This document shows, piece by piece, positions 25,519 through 34,556 of a DNA stretch of 64,000 nucleotides. A program made the position numbers and the translations under genes. Where the stretch lies: contig NZ_VDTC01000008.1 in assembly GCF_007672725.1 (NCBI RefSeq), positions 62,001-126,000 on the forward strand, read 5' to 3'. Every line of letters begins with the position of its first letter. Within the stretch, counting starts at the first letter, position 1. The stretch comes from Corynebacterium aurimucosum ATCC 700975 (GTDB lineage Bacteria; Actinomycetota; Actinomycetes; Mycobacteriales; Mycobacteriaceae). Below the pieces are notes generated by a model. It worked only from the letters and a program-made list of their open reading frames with translations. It was not told where the DNA came from and did no database searches.

Positions 25519-26745
25519 ATGAATCTAATCTCTCCTCGCGCACTCGTGGCGGCCCTCGCGCTCGCGGCCACGGCACTGCTGCCCGTCACGGCATTGGCCA
25601 CACCCGGCACGCCGACCTCCGCCCATCCGATTGACCACCTCGCAGGCGTCTCCGGCGTCACTGCGGAGAAGATCTCCTATGAGTCCACGCTCATGGACGG
25701 CTCCCCCACCACCGTCACCGGCGTCATCTACGAGCCTTCCGCGGCGTGGAACGGCCCGGGTGAGCGCCCCACCATCGTCTTCGCACCCGGCACCCGCGGT
25801 GCGGGCGATCAGTGCGCGCCGTCTAATGCCGCACAGTCGGTGGGCAACGTCGCGCTTGGTCCGGCCAACCAGGTCACTCTCAATATGAACTACGAGTACG
25901 CGCTGTACCAATACGCCGCGCAGCAGGGCGTGCGCGTGGTCACGACCGACCTGGTTGGACTCGGCACACCAGGTCACCACACCTATGTCAACCACATCGA
26001 GGAAGCACACGCGGTTCTCGACGCCGCCCGCGCCACCCTCCGCCACGCGAACGCGCCGATAGATGCCCCCGTGGGTTTTGCCGGCTATTCCCAAGGAGGC
26101 GGTGCTGCCGCGGCCGCAGCCGAGTACGCGGCTACCTATGCGCCCGAGCTCAACGTCAAGGGCACGTACGCCGGTGCCCCACCGGCCGATCTTTTCGAGG
26201 TTATGAACGCGGTCGATGGCTCCTCCATCGTTCACGTGTTGGGCTATGCCATCAACGGCTATGCGGAGCGCAGCCCCGCGTTTTACAACGAGATCGTCAC
26301 CGAAATGAACCCGCGCGGCATGCATTTCCTTGCCAGCGCCGCCCACGCCTGCATTGGTGATTCTATCGCTAACTGGGGCTTTACCCGCACCAGCCAGCTG
26401 ACCAAGACGGGCGAGTCCTTCGGCGAACTTGTGCGCCGCAAACCAGCCGCCGCCCAGATGCTCGCGGAGCAAAGGCTAGGCCAGCATGCCCTCAACGCCC
26501 CGATGCTGGTCATGAACTCCCCCACCGATGACCTCATCCCCTACGAGCAATCCCGCACGATGGCGAGCAACTACTGCTCACTCGGTGGCGCCGTGCAGTT
26601 TGAGGCCGCGAACCCCGTCGATATTCTTCCCCGCTCCGGGGCTAACCACGCCGTTGGAATTGTGAACTCGGCTCCACGCGGCGTGGACTATCTGATCGAC
26701 CGCTTCAAGGATGTCCCTGCACCCTCTAACTGCCAAGCTTCCTAA
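25519..26745 (+). CDS. Secreted lipase, LIP family
   Basis: A 408-residue alpha/beta-hydrolase of the secretory lipase (LIP) family, expected to hydrolyse host or environmental triacylglycerols. A Sec signal peptide (MNLISPRALVAALALAATAL to about Ala-27) is followed by the oxyanion region FAPGTRGAGDQC, nucleophile elbow GFAGYSQGGGAA, the Asp region MLVMNSPTDDLIPYEQ and His in SGANHAVGIV. Cys residues in DQCAPS, AHACIGD, NYCSL and SNCQAS may form disulfides. ATG 25519 is six bases from TACTCT (25507-25512), so probably leaderless. Such lipases are common in lipophilic skin corynebacteria. Confidence 0.9.
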   Translation: MNLISPRALVAALALAATALLPVTALATPGTPTSAHPIDHLAGVSGVTAEKISYESTLMDGSPTTVTGVIYEPSAAWNGPGERPTIVFAPGTRGAGDQCAPSNAAQSVGNVALGPANQVTLNMNYEYALYQYAAQQGVRVVTTDLVGLGTPGHHTYVNHIEEAHAVLDAARATLRHANAPIDAPVGFAGYSQGGGAAAAAAEYAATYAPELNVKGTYAGAPPADLFEVMNAVDGSSIVHVLGYAINGYAERSPAFYNEIVTEMNPRGMHFLASAAHACIGDSIANWGFTRTSQLTKTGESFGELVRRKPAAAQMLAEQRLGQHALNAPMLVMNSPTDDLIPYEQSRTMASNYCSLGGAVQFEAANPVDILPRSGANHAVGIVNSAPRGVDYLIDRFKDVPAPSNCQAS

Positions 26746-26763
26746 GGGCTTAGTGCAGGGGCT

Positions 26764-27597
26764 CTAGTGCAAACCACCCAAGGACGAGAATGGCTCCTCG
26801 GCCTGGATGTCGTGCAAGGGCACGCGCACCCAAGGCGAATCACTGTGTGCGAGCAGCTCGGTGATCCGTTGCGATTGATCCTTCATCGCAGCGGTGACGT
26901 CGGGCTCACCATCACTCGCCCAGATCATTCGACCCCACCAGAAACTTGCGGCTACGTCAGCCCACGACACGAAGTAGCGCTGCAGCGCCGCCACGGCCTT
27001 GTCTGAAATCTGAAGGAACTCTTCTGGAGAGATCCACCCCAGCTCCGTTGCCGGGCCACCAACGGCGTGAACACGGATTATGTCCCATGCGCGCGTAGTG
27101 GTAGGCAGTGCCGGGGCCGCTGCTTTGGCAAAGCCCTCCGAGCGCAACATCCTCACGAGGTAGCGGAACTTATGTTCTCCAAGGCGCGGATCCGCGCCTT
27201 GGGCAATAAAGAAGTCTTTGAGGAACTCGACCTTTTCCTCCACTTCCGCGTCTAGCTCGCGCTCGGGGACGTTCTTCACGGCGTATGCGAGGGGTAAAAC
27301 CAGGTCATTTTCCACGTGCTGGCCACCTTCGAGCAGAGCATCAATAACCTGATACGCTTCCTGTGCACCAGTGACCCCCCAGTTTTGCTCGAGAGATGTT
27401 CTGTAGTATTTGGCCGCCCTTGCGTTGATGGCCTCAACCCCTAGCGGGGTCGCAAACGCCTTATTGCTCTTGTACGTCATTCCCCACGAGTGGCGGCGCA
27501 CCTCATCGTCGCTCGGCGTCGGTTCCGGCCACGGGAACTTTGTAAGGCGGTAGATCCAAGTGTCATCAAACTTTGCTGGCGTGAACGTTGAGCTCAT
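26764..27597 (-). CDS. DUF1266-domain protein
   Basis: A 277-residue soluble protein. The C-terminal half has the DUF1266 pattern: AWDIIRVHAVGGPATELGWISPEEFLQIS, then ALQRYFVSWADVAASFWWGRMIWASD. The N-terminal half is helical and unknown (WGMTYKSNKAFATPLGVEAINARAAKYY). Start ATG 27597 (MSSTFTPAKF) is preferred to 27645. DUF1266 proteins are often encoded near secretion, toxin or defence genes, but no such partner is evident here. The gene ends facing the lipase gene. Confidence 0.75.
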   Translation of the reverse strand: MSSTFTPAKFDDTWIYRLTKFPWPEPTPSDDEVRRHSWGMTYKSNKAFATPLGVEAINARAAKYYRTSLEQNWGVTGAQEAYQVIDALLEGGQHVENDLVLPLAYAVKNVPERELDAEVEEKVEFLKDFFIAQGADPRLGEHKFRYLVRMLRSEGFAKAAAPALPTTTRAWDIIRVHAVGGPATELGWISPEEFLQISDKAVAALQRYFVSWADVAASFWWGRMIWASDGEPDVTAAMKDQSQRITELLAHSDSPWVRVPLHDIQAEEPFSSLGGLH

Positions 27598-27729
27598 ACC
27601 CACACAACGTACCGAGGTTTCTGGCACGGTTCCGTGGTGTCCCATCCATCACCCCTATGCTGGGGGTGATCTACACCATAATTCAGCACACCCAGTCACA
27701 GTTTTTGATGTGTTGTTAGTCTCGTGTGC

Positions 27730-28290
27730 ATGACAGGACCCCAAATTGCAATGACAGACCGGCCAGATCTCGGTGCTGCACTTAAACGTGCTGGTGATTC
27801 CGAGATTGTGCACGCTGCCGCCGCAGCCGTTGTAGAAGGCCTTGGTGTCGACGAAATTGTGCTGGAAGCCGCCGCTACGAAAGCTAGCGGGGTGGATGGT
27901 GCCGCGTTTGTCACCAACCGCAGGATCCTCGTGACCGCCGATAAGAAGGATCCAACTCATTTTGAGTTCCTTGAACTTGACAACCTGGGCAACGTCACAG
28001 TTCTGCCCTACCAGGATGGCTGGGCCGTCGTGGCTCAGCTCTACAACACGTACAAAGTGTGGAGCGGGTTCACGGAAAAGGCCGCGCGTCGCGTGCAGTT
28101 TGCCGCCCAGTGGGCCCTGACAGCAGGCCGGGAGGCACGAACGGAGGCCTCGCGCGCGGTGTCTTCGGAGGAGCTTTTTAAGCGGTGGAAAGAAAACAAG
28201 CACCGTCTCAATCGCGACAGCGTGGAAGCGCGCGTTGAGTCGATGCGTTCCCTGTATTCCGACATTGATTCACGGTGGTGGACTGAATAA
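27730..28290 (+). CDS. Hypothetical protein with PH-like N-terminal strand pattern
   Basis: A 186-residue soluble protein. Residues about 25-95 show the AAFVTNRRILVTADK pattern followed by FEFLELDNLGNVTV, resembling bacterial PH-like domains; this assignment is tentative. The C-terminal part is a charged helix (WKENKHRLNRDSVEARVESM). ATG 27730 is preferred; GTG 27724 and ATG 27751 are in frame. Its stop overlaps the next gene by one base (TAATG), so the two form an operon. Divergent from the DUF1266 gene. Confidence 0.6.
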   Translation: MTGPQIAMTDRPDLGAALKRAGDSEIVHAAAAAVVEGLGVDEIVLEAAATKASGVDGAAFVTNRRILVTADKKDPTHFEFLELDNLGNVTVLPYQDGWAVVAQLYNTYKVWSGFTEKAARRVQFAAQWALTAGREARTEASRAVSSEELFKRWKENKHRLNRDSVEARVESMRSLYSDIDSRWWTE

Positions 28291-29150
28291 TGAGCCGACT
28301 TGCATACCCGGGTTCGCCCGATCACCTTAACGGGGCGGAAGACACATCACACATCAAAGAAGGCCAGACAGTTGCGGATAATGGCTACCGCCATTTCATC
28401 AAGCATGGCGAACTACTAGACCCAGGCGCGGCTTCGAAGAATGCATCAGGCACCGCCTCCACGTCAAACCCCACCGCGGGCACGACAGGCACCCACGCCG
28501 ATGGCTCGAAGCAAGGCCTCAGTGTAAAGAAGCAGCTGTTGCTCCTTCCGCTGGTAATCGCGGTCATCGTGGTGGTAGCGATTGGTTACGTCGCAGCTAA
28601 AGACGCCCTCTTTGGTGACAAGTCTGAGGATTCCGCCGCGCCTGCGCAGCCCGCCGCTGAAGCACCTGCCGATTCCGGGGCTTCCAACGGTGACACCGCC
28701 GGCGAGACCGGTGGCGATACTGCTGGCGACGCTCAAAGCGGCCTCACTCCTACCGACCATGCGCCCGAGCCGATTGCTGACTTCGTGGAAGTGTGCACAG
28801 ATTATGAAGTGATGTTCAGCTACTACGGCGCGGATAACTCCCCTGCCCCAGAAGCGAAGGGCACCAACTGTTCCGTGGATACTACGAAGGCGCCTGAGGT
28901 TGGTTATGTAGTCTTCACCGATGATCCTGCTGCCACCGCCGCCGTTCGTGACGGCAAGCCCGTCTTGGACGCCGCTGAGATTCCGGCAGAATCAACGCGC
29001 GGTTCCACATTCAAGGCACAGCGATTGGAGGCCATCTTCACTGTTCAGGAGATCCTCGCGGATGATAAGGGAATCGTTGAGTACATGATCAAGAGTGATG
29101 ACCCTGAAGTAGCAAAGAAAGCTCTGGTAGACCTCGGCGTGGCCAAGTAG
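28290..29150 (+). CDS. Single-pass membrane protein with acidic linker, unknown function
   Basis: A 286-residue protein: cytosolic N-terminus of about 78 residues, one transmembrane segment (LLLLPLVIAVIVVVAIGYVA), an Ala/Gly/Asp-rich linker (about 110-155) and an extracellular domain with two Cys (EVCTDYEVMF and GTNCSVD). The layout resembles the kinase-like protein at 33291 and the protein at 21608, a recurring corynebacterial pattern. Coupled by TAATG to the PH-like gene. No family recognised. Confidence 0.65.
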   Translation: MSRLAYPGSPDHLNGAEDTSHIKEGQTVADNGYRHFIKHGELLDPGAASKNASGTASTSNPTAGTTGTHADGSKQGLSVKKQLLLLPLVIAVIVVVAIGYVAAKDALFGDKSEDSAAPAQPAAEAPADSGASNGDTAGETGGDTAGDAQSGLTPTDHAPEPIADFVEVCTDYEVMFSYYGADNSPAPEAKGTNCSVDTTKAPEVGYVVFTDDPAATAAVRDGKPVLDAAEIPAESTRGSTFKAQRLEAIFTVQEILADDKGIVEYMIKSDDPEVAKKALVDLGVAK

Positions 29151-29195
29151 AGCTAGAACGCACACTTTTGCCCGCCGCCATACGTTTTCATTTTA

Positions 29196-29224
29196 TTGTC
29201 AATAAGCGTTGGTGGTGATAGGCT
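29196..29224 (+). promoter_or_regulatory. Sigma-A promoter of the CDF transporter gene
   Basis: TTGTCA (29196-29201), a 17-base spacer and TAGGCT (29219-29224) form a near-consensus promoter. The A of ATG 29231 is seven bases past the -10, so the mRNA would be leaderless. ATTGTCAAT around the -35 is a small palindrome that a metal regulator could use. Confidence 0.6.
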
Positions 29225-29230
29225 GAGTGC

Positions 29231-30121
29231 ATGGCACACGAGCACCACGACCATGATCACTCCAGCACGCCGCTGCGCGCGCTCCTGATTGCGCTCAGTA
29301 TTACCGGCATTGTCTTCTTCGCGGAGCTAATCGGCGGATGGTTGGCGGGCTCGATGGCACTGATGGCGGATGCGATGCACATGCTTTCCGACGCCGCGGG
29401 ACTCATCATTGCGGTGATCGCAGTGTTGGTTGGGCGGCGCCAAGCATCAGCCCAGGCCACCTACGGCTACCGGCGAGTAGAGGTACTTGCGGCGCTAGCC
29501 AACGCAGTAATGGTGCTGGCAATCTCAGTGTGGATTGTCGTCGAGGCGGTGCGCCGCCTGCAGAGCCCGGCCGAGGTACAGGGCAAGGCGATGCTGATCA
29601 TCGCGGTGATCGGCCTGGTAGCCAATGCGTTCTCGGCGTGGGTGCTGCACCGGCACCGCGAGTCCTCGATCAACGTGGAAGGCGCGTTCTTACACGTACT
29701 GGTGGACTTGCTCGGCTCGGTCGCGGTGATCGTAGCGGGCATCGTGGTGCTGACCACGGGATTTGTGGCGGCGGACGTGATCGCCTCTTTAGTCATCGCG
29801 GCGATGGTGCTCCCACGCGCGTGGCAGCTCATGCGGTTGTCGGCAAGCGTTCTGCTCGAGCAGGTTCCGGCGGGCTTCGACGCCAGCGTGATCGAACCCG
29901 TGCTGCGTCGGGTCGAAGGCGTTGCCGACATCCATGACCTGCACCTGTGGAGCCTGGACGGAGTCAACGTTCTCACGACCGTGCACATCGTGCGCGACGG
30001 CACCGTCGACACCGGTCCGCTGTTAGATGCCGCCCAGCACGTTCTGCGCGAACATGGCATCGAGCACTCCACCATCCAAATCGAGCCCCCAGAACACGAA
30101 TCCCACGAGACAGTGTGCTGA
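29231..30121 (+). CDS. Cation diffusion facilitator, zinc/cadmium/cobalt exporter
   Basis: A 296-residue CDF (CzcD/ZitB-type) antiporter that exports divalent metals in exchange for protons. His-rich N-terminus (HEHHDHDH), six membrane segments, the tetrahedral metal site HMLSD in TM2 and HVLVD in TM5, and a C-terminal cytosolic metallochaperone-like domain (IHDLHLWSLDGVNVLTTVHIV). The H/D pairs in both helices indicate zinc selectivity. Together with znuACB it makes zinc traffic in both directions visible in this window. Confidence 0.92.
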   Translation: MAHEHHDHDHSSTPLRALLIALSITGIVFFAELIGGWLAGSMALMADAMHMLSDAAGLIIAVIAVLVGRRQASAQATYGYRRVEVLAALANAVMVLAISVWIVVEAVRRLQSPAEVQGKAMLIIAVIGLVANAFSAWVLHRHRESSINVEGAFLHVLVDLLGSVAVIVAGIVVLTTGFVAADVIASLVIAAMVLPRAWQLMRLSASVLLEQVPAGFDASVIEPVLRRVEGVADIHDLHLWSLDGVNVLTTVHIVRDGTVDTGPLLDAAQHVLREHGIEHSTIQIEPPEHESHETVC

Positions 30122-30183
30122 TTCTGTTCTAGTTGTGGGCACGCCGCCCACCGGGCCGTCCCGCCCACCGGTCACGCAAAGAA

Positions 30184-30227
30184 AGCCCCGAACCGCACGG
30201 AGTGTCACTCGCATGCGGTTCGGGGCT
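30184..30227 (-). terminator. Terminator of clpC
   Basis: A perfect 14-bp stem (AGCCCCGAACCGCA, 30184-30197, with its complement at 30214-30227) encloses a 16-base loop. On the minus strand it is followed by TTCTTTG. It lies 38 bases after the clpC stop and may also end the convergent CDF transcript. Confidence 0.8.
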
Positions 30228-30264
30228 AATCCTTATAGGCCCAGCGCGGGGCCCAAGTCAGCGC

Positions 30265-33042
30265 TTAGAGCGGCTGGCCAGCACCGGCACCAGCCGGCGG
30301 CGGATTGCCGTCATCACCATCGTTGTTGTGGGATTCCTCGGCGGAGTCGCTACCAGACTCATCGAGGACATCCGGGGTGACGGTGTCAGGACCATCGGAA
30401 TTCGGACCGTGGGATCCCTCATCGATCTCGGTGGCTAGTTCCTCATCGGCCTCGCGCACGGCGGTTTCCTCGAGCTCCTTGTCGAAGGTGTCCTCCGGCA
30501 GCGGGCGCGGACGCGGGGTGAAGGTAAAGGTTGCGGAAGAGTTGTCCTTGGACTCACCATCCCAGCCTTCAACATCCACGGTGATGATCTCACCGGCGCC
30601 AATTTCACCGAAGAGGATCTTCTCGGAGAGCTGGTCCTCAATCTCGCGCTGGATGGTGCGGCGCAACGGGCGAGCGCCCAAGACCGGATCGAAGCCACGC
30701 TTGGCAAGAAGATCCTTGGCCTTCTGGGTGAGCTCGATGCCCATGTCACGCTCGGAAAGCTGCTTCTCGACGCGTCCGATGAGCAGCTCCACCATCTCGA
30801 CGATCTGCTCCTGGGTGAGCTGGTGGAAGACCACAATCTCATCGATACGGTTGAGGAACTCAGGGCGGAAGTGCTTCTTCAGCTCGTCGTTGACCTTGTT
30901 CTTCATGCGCTCATACTGCGCATCCGAATCATTCTCCGAGGAGCCGGTGAAGCCCAAGCCCACGGCCTTCGAGATGTCCTGGGTGCCCAGGTTGGAGGTG
31001 AAGATGAGCACCGTATTCTTGAAGTCCACGATGCGGCCCTGGCCATCGGTCAGGCGGCCGTCCTCCAGCACCTGCAGCAAGGTGTTGTAGATCTCCTTGT
31101 GGGCCTTCTCGATCTCGTCGAAGAGGACCACGGAGAACGGCTTACGGCGGACCTTCTCCGTCAGCTGGCCGCCTTCCTCGTAGCCGACGTATCCCGGAGG
31201 AGCACCGAAGAGACGGGAGGCGGTGAAGCGGTCGTGGAACTCACCCATATCGATCTGGATAAGGTCATCATCCGAACCGAAGAGGAAGTTAGCCAAGGAC
31301 TTCGACAACTCCGTCTTACCCACACCGGACGGGCCGGCGAAGATGAAGGAACCGGAAGGACGGCGCGGATCCTTCAGACCAGCACGGGTGCGGCGAATGG
31401 CGCGGGACACAGCCTTGACGGCTTCGTCCTGGCCAATGATGCGCTTGTGCAGCTCCTCCTCCATGTTGAGGAGGCGGTTGGATTCCTTCTCCGTGAGCTT
31501 GAGAACCGGAATGCCAGTCCAGTGAGCCAGGACCTCTGCGATCTGTTCCTCACCGACCTCAGCGATCTCCTCTAGGTCACCGGAACGCCACTGCTTTTCC
31601 TTCTCCGCGCGCTCTTCACCCAGCTTGCGCTCCTTATCGCGCAAGCCAGCGGCCTTCTCAAAGTCCTGGGCGTCGATCGCAGCTTCCTTCTCCTTGCGGA
31701 CCTCAGCGATGCGGTCATCGACCTCGCGCAGGCCCTCCGGAGCGGTCATGCGCTTGATACGCATGCGGGCACCGGCCTCATCGAGGAGGTCCACGGCCTT
31801 ATCCGGCAGGAAGCGGTCGTTGATGTAGCGGTCAGACAGGGAGGCCGCCGCCTTCAGTGCCTCGTCGGTATAGGAGACACGGTGGTGTGCCTCGTACTTA
31901 TCGCGCAGGCCTTTGAGGATGAGGATGGTGTCATCGAGAGAAGGCTCTTCCACCTTGACCGGCTGGAAGCGGCGCTCGAGAGCGGCGTCCTTCTCAATGT
32001 GCTTGCGGTACTCATCCAGCGTGGTGGCACCGATGGTCTGCAGCTCGCCACGGGCCAGCTTCGGCTTCAGCAGCGACGCGGCGTCGATAGCGCCCTCGGC
32101 GGCACCGGCGCCGACCAAGGTGTGGATCTCATCGATGAAGAGGATGATGTCACCGCGCTGGTTAATCTCCTTGAGCACCTTCTTCAGGCGTTCCTCAAAG
32201 TCACCGCGGTAGCGCGAACCGGCCACCAGGGAGCCCAGGTCCAGCGAGTAGAGCTGCTTATCCTTGAGGGTCTCCGGGACCTTGCCGTTGACGATATCGA
32301 GAGCCAAGCCTTCGACCACGGCGGTTTTACCCACGCCGGGCTCACCGATGAGCACCGGGTTATTCTTCGTGCGGCGGGACAGCACCTGCATAATGCGCTC
32401 GATCTCGGAATCGCGGCCCACCACTGGGTCCAGCTTGCCATCGCGCGCAGCCTGGGTGAGGTTGCGGCCGAACTGGTCCAGCACCAGAGAGTTGGAACGC
32501 TCACCGGAGCCGCCCGAGCCGCCACGGCCGCCCTGGCCAGCGCCAGCACCAGCGCCAACCGGGCCGGCACCGCCCTGGGACTGGTTGCCTTCGCCCTCGT
32601 TGCCCTCATATCCGGAGAGCAGCTGGATAACCTGCTGGCGAACGCGCGGCAAGTCAGCACCCAACTTGGTCAGCACCTGCGCAGCCACACCATCACCCTC
32701 ACGGATGAGGCCGAGGAGCAGGAACTCGGTGCCAATGTATTTGTGCCCCATCTGGAGGCCCTCACGCAGCGAGAGCTCGAGGACCTTCTTGGCGCGCGGG
32801 GTAAATGGGATGTGGCCTGTGTGCGGCTGAGAACCTTGACCAATGATCTCTTCCACCTCACGGCGGACATCCTCCAGCGAGATGCCCATGGACTCCAAGG
32901 CCTTGGCTGCTACACCTTCACCTTCATGGATAAGCCCCAGGAGGATGTGCTCGGTGCCGATGTAATTGTGGTTGAGCATGCGTGCTTCCTCCTGCGCCAA
33001 AACGATGACGCGGCGAGCACGGTCAGTAAACCTCTCGAACAT
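30265..33042 (-). CDS. clpC: ATP-dependent Clp protease ATP-binding subunit ClpC
   Basis: HSP100 unfoldase feeding ClpP1P2. Two N-domain repeats (about residues 5-140), first AAA module with [13 protein letters not shown] and [14 protein letters not shown], a central UVR/coiled-coil region (about 415-500), second AAA module with [13 protein letters not shown] and [11 protein letters not shown], and a C-terminal acidic tail of about 90 residues ending in a Gly/Ala/Pro-rich stretch. At 925 residues it is longer than mycobacterial ClpC1 because of that tail. A candidate ClgR operator lies upstream (33159-33176). Terminated by the 30184 hairpin. Confidence 0.96.
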   Translation of the reverse strand: MFERFTDRARRVIVLAQEEARMLNHNYIGTEHILLGLIHEGEGVAAKALESMGISLEDVRREVEEIIGQGSQPHTGHIPFTPRAKKVLELSLREGLQMGHKYIGTEFLLLGLIREGDGVAAQVLTKLGADLPRVRQQVIQLLSGYEGNEGEGNQSQGGAGPVGAGAGAGQGGRGGSGGSGERSNSLVLDQFGRNLTQAARDGKLDPVVGRDSEIERIMQVLSRRTKNNPVLIGEPGVGKTAVVEGLALDIVNGKVPETLKDKQLYSLDLGSLVAGSRYRGDFEERLKKVLKEINQRGDIILFIDEIHTLVGAGAAEGAIDAASLLKPKLARGELQTIGATTLDEYRKHIEKDAALERRFQPVKVEEPSLDDTILILKGLRDKYEAHHRVSYTDEALKAAASLSDRYINDRFLPDKAVDLLDEAGARMRIKRMTAPEGLREVDDRIAEVRKEKEAAIDAQDFEKAAGLRDKERKLGEERAEKEKQWRSGDLEEIAEVGEEQIAEVLAHWTGIPVLKLTEKESNRLLNMEEELHKRIIGQDEAVKAVSRAIRRTRAGLKDPRRPSGSFIFAGPSGVGKTELSKSLANFLFGSDDDLIQIDMGEFHDRFTASRLFGAPPGYVGYEEGGQLTEKVRRKPFSVVLFDEIEKAHKEIYNTLLQVLEDGRLTDGQGRIVDFKNTVLIFTSNLGTQDISKAVGLGFTGSSENDSDAQYERMKNKVNDELKKHFRPEFLNRIDEIVVFHQLTQEQIVEMVELLIGRVEKQLSERDMGIELTQKAKDLLAKRGFDPVLGARPLRRTIQREIEDQLSEKILFGEIGAGEIITVDVEGWDGESKDNSSATFTFTPRPRPLPEDTFDKELEETAVREADEELATEIDEGSHGPNSDGPDTVTPDVLDESGSDSAEESHNNDGDDGNPPPAGAGAGQPL

Positions 33043-33158
33043 TACCTCTTACCTTTCGCTTTAAATGTGTCATCCACTCTAACGCGCGGGGCGGACACTC
33101 CATTCACGATTTTTCTCCCCACTTCCCCTAAATCCCCGTTTCCGCAGGCAACGGCACT

Positions 33159-33176
33159 GTACGCCGGTAGCGAACA
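33159..33176 (-). promoter_or_regulatory. Candidate ClgR operator upstream of clpC
   Basis: On the minus strand, TGTTCGCTACCGGCGTAC has the CGCY...RGCG core and flanking bases of ClgR sites known from actinobacterial clp genes, apart from one central position. It lies about 117 bases before the clpC start, where ClgR activates. Comparison by memory of the consensus. Confidence 0.45.
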
Positions 33177-33290
33177 GGCAGTAGAAAGCCCGCATCACGC
33201 ACCAGCCTGCCATGGAGGCTTCATCCCCTTAGAATGAAGAGGATTCTATAAATCTCATCGTCGACTCTCCGCGAAGGATTTCCCCTCACC

Positions 33291-34556
33291 GTGTCTATGC
33301 TCCCAGAATTTTTCACCACCCAGCACCAGCTGCGCCAAAAGGCAGTCTTGGACCAAGGAGCCGACTCCACGCTCTTCCTCGTAGAAGATCCCTCACACGA
33401 TGAGATGCTCGTGGAAATCTACGCCCCGGAGCACCGCGGCGTACTCCGCCAGTCCGGCATTATGGGGCAGCTACAGCACAGCGCCATCGCACCCATCGTG
33501 GGCACAGGCACGATGAACAGCGGTCAGGAATTCTTTGTGCGCCGCAGTCTGCCGGGCGAGCAGCTTTCTAACTTCACCTCCTCCGGCGTTGGCGCGCACC
33601 ACCTGTCCCGGGAGGAAGCCCTCGCCGTCTTTGCTCCATTGGCAGACGCCACCGATTTTCTGCTCAACAAGGGCCGCGCCAACTACGCCATCCGCGCGCT
33701 CAATCCGCGTCGCATCATCCTGACCGATAACCGCTCGAATGCCTTCTTCGCTGCGGTCGGACCAGCCTCAACTAACGAAGCTCCCAACGCAACAGCGAAA
33801 GAAGCAATCGACCGCCTCGCGCGCATCGTCGCCGCCGCCTGCCCTTCCTTCCGCGCAGCTGCCGCCTACCCCTCGGCTGCTGCCGTCGTTGATTCGCTGC
33901 GTAGCGCGGGCACGACCAGCACGAACACGGCTGGCGCGAATACCAGTGGCACGAACACCGCCGCAACGGGCACACCGCAGTGGCAGCCAGAACAGCCTTA
34001 CTCCCCCGCCCCGCAGGAGGGGTGGGGAACGCAGCCCCAACCGCAGGTCGCAGCTCCCGCTCCCGCGAAAGGCTCCACCAAGCGCAAGTCGACCTCGAAG
34101 AAGAAAGTCTTCGCCGGGCTCGGCGTGGGGCTTCTCCTCTTAGCTCTGATCGGCGGCCTACTGTGGTTCTTCTTGGGGCGGCCGGCGTGGTCCGAGGCGG
34201 AGCAGGCGCTTGTCGACGACCACCCGGGACTCATCAGCTCCCGTCCCGGCGGGGAAGGCTTCAGCGGTGCCACCTGCGATGCCCGCGAACCGGAAGATGG
34301 TCAGGACGCGAAAATCACCTGCGTTGGTGACGGTGTGGGCTACTCCGTGGCGCGGTACGGGGACGTCGCCAAGCGCGATGCAGCCGCCCCGACGCAGGAT
34401 GCACAGGAACTGTCCAACGGACAGTGCACCGTGCGCAGCTACGACGTTTCCGACACCGAGCCGGTGTTCTACATGGGCGCCGAGGACTCGACCGACGCCG
34501 TTCTCGTGTGGGGCGAGGATGCAGAGGAGCTTCGCCTGAACATGCCGCTGTGCTAA
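33291..34556 (+). CDS. Kinase-like (pseudokinase) membrane protein with extracellular domain
   Basis: A 421-residue protein. Residues about 1-195 resemble a stripped protein-kinase fold (TLFLVEDPSHDEMLVEIY like a P-loop/beta-3 region, then HSAIAPIVGTGTMN, EFFVRRSLPGEQLSN and the ALNPRRIIL strand), but the catalytic HRD and DFG motifs are absent. A Thr/Asn-rich linker, a Lys-rich stretch, one membrane segment (about 278-300) and an extracellular region with Cys pairs follow. GTG 33291 (MSMLPEFF) is the likely start. It overlaps the convergent MFS gene by four bases. A scaffold or sensor role is inference. Confidence 0.6.
   Translation: MSMLPEFFTTQHQLRQKAVLDQGADSTLFLVEDPSHDEMLVEIYAPEHRGVLRQSGIMGQLQHSAIAPIVGTGTMNSGQEFFVRRSLPGEQLSNFTSSGVGAHHLSREEALAVFAPLADATDFLLNKGRANYAIRALNPRRIILTDNRSNAFFAAVGPASTNEAPNATAKEAIDRLARIVAAACPSFRAAAAYPSAAAVVDSLRSAGTTSTNTAGANTSGTNTAATGTPQWQPEQPYSPAPQEGWGTQPQPQVAAPAPAKGSTKRKSTSKKKVFAGLGVGLLLLALIGGLLWFFLGRPAWSEAEQALVDDHPGLISSRPGGEGFSGATCDAREPEDGQDAKITCVGDGVGYSVARYGDVAKRDAAAPTQDAQELSNGQCTVRSYDVSDTEPVFYMGAEDSTDAVLVWGEDAEELRLNMPLC

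Noticed and set aside
31882..33237. Long plus-strand frame opposite clpC
   Set aside because: Shadow of clpC in GC-rich DNA, without motifs or ribosome site.
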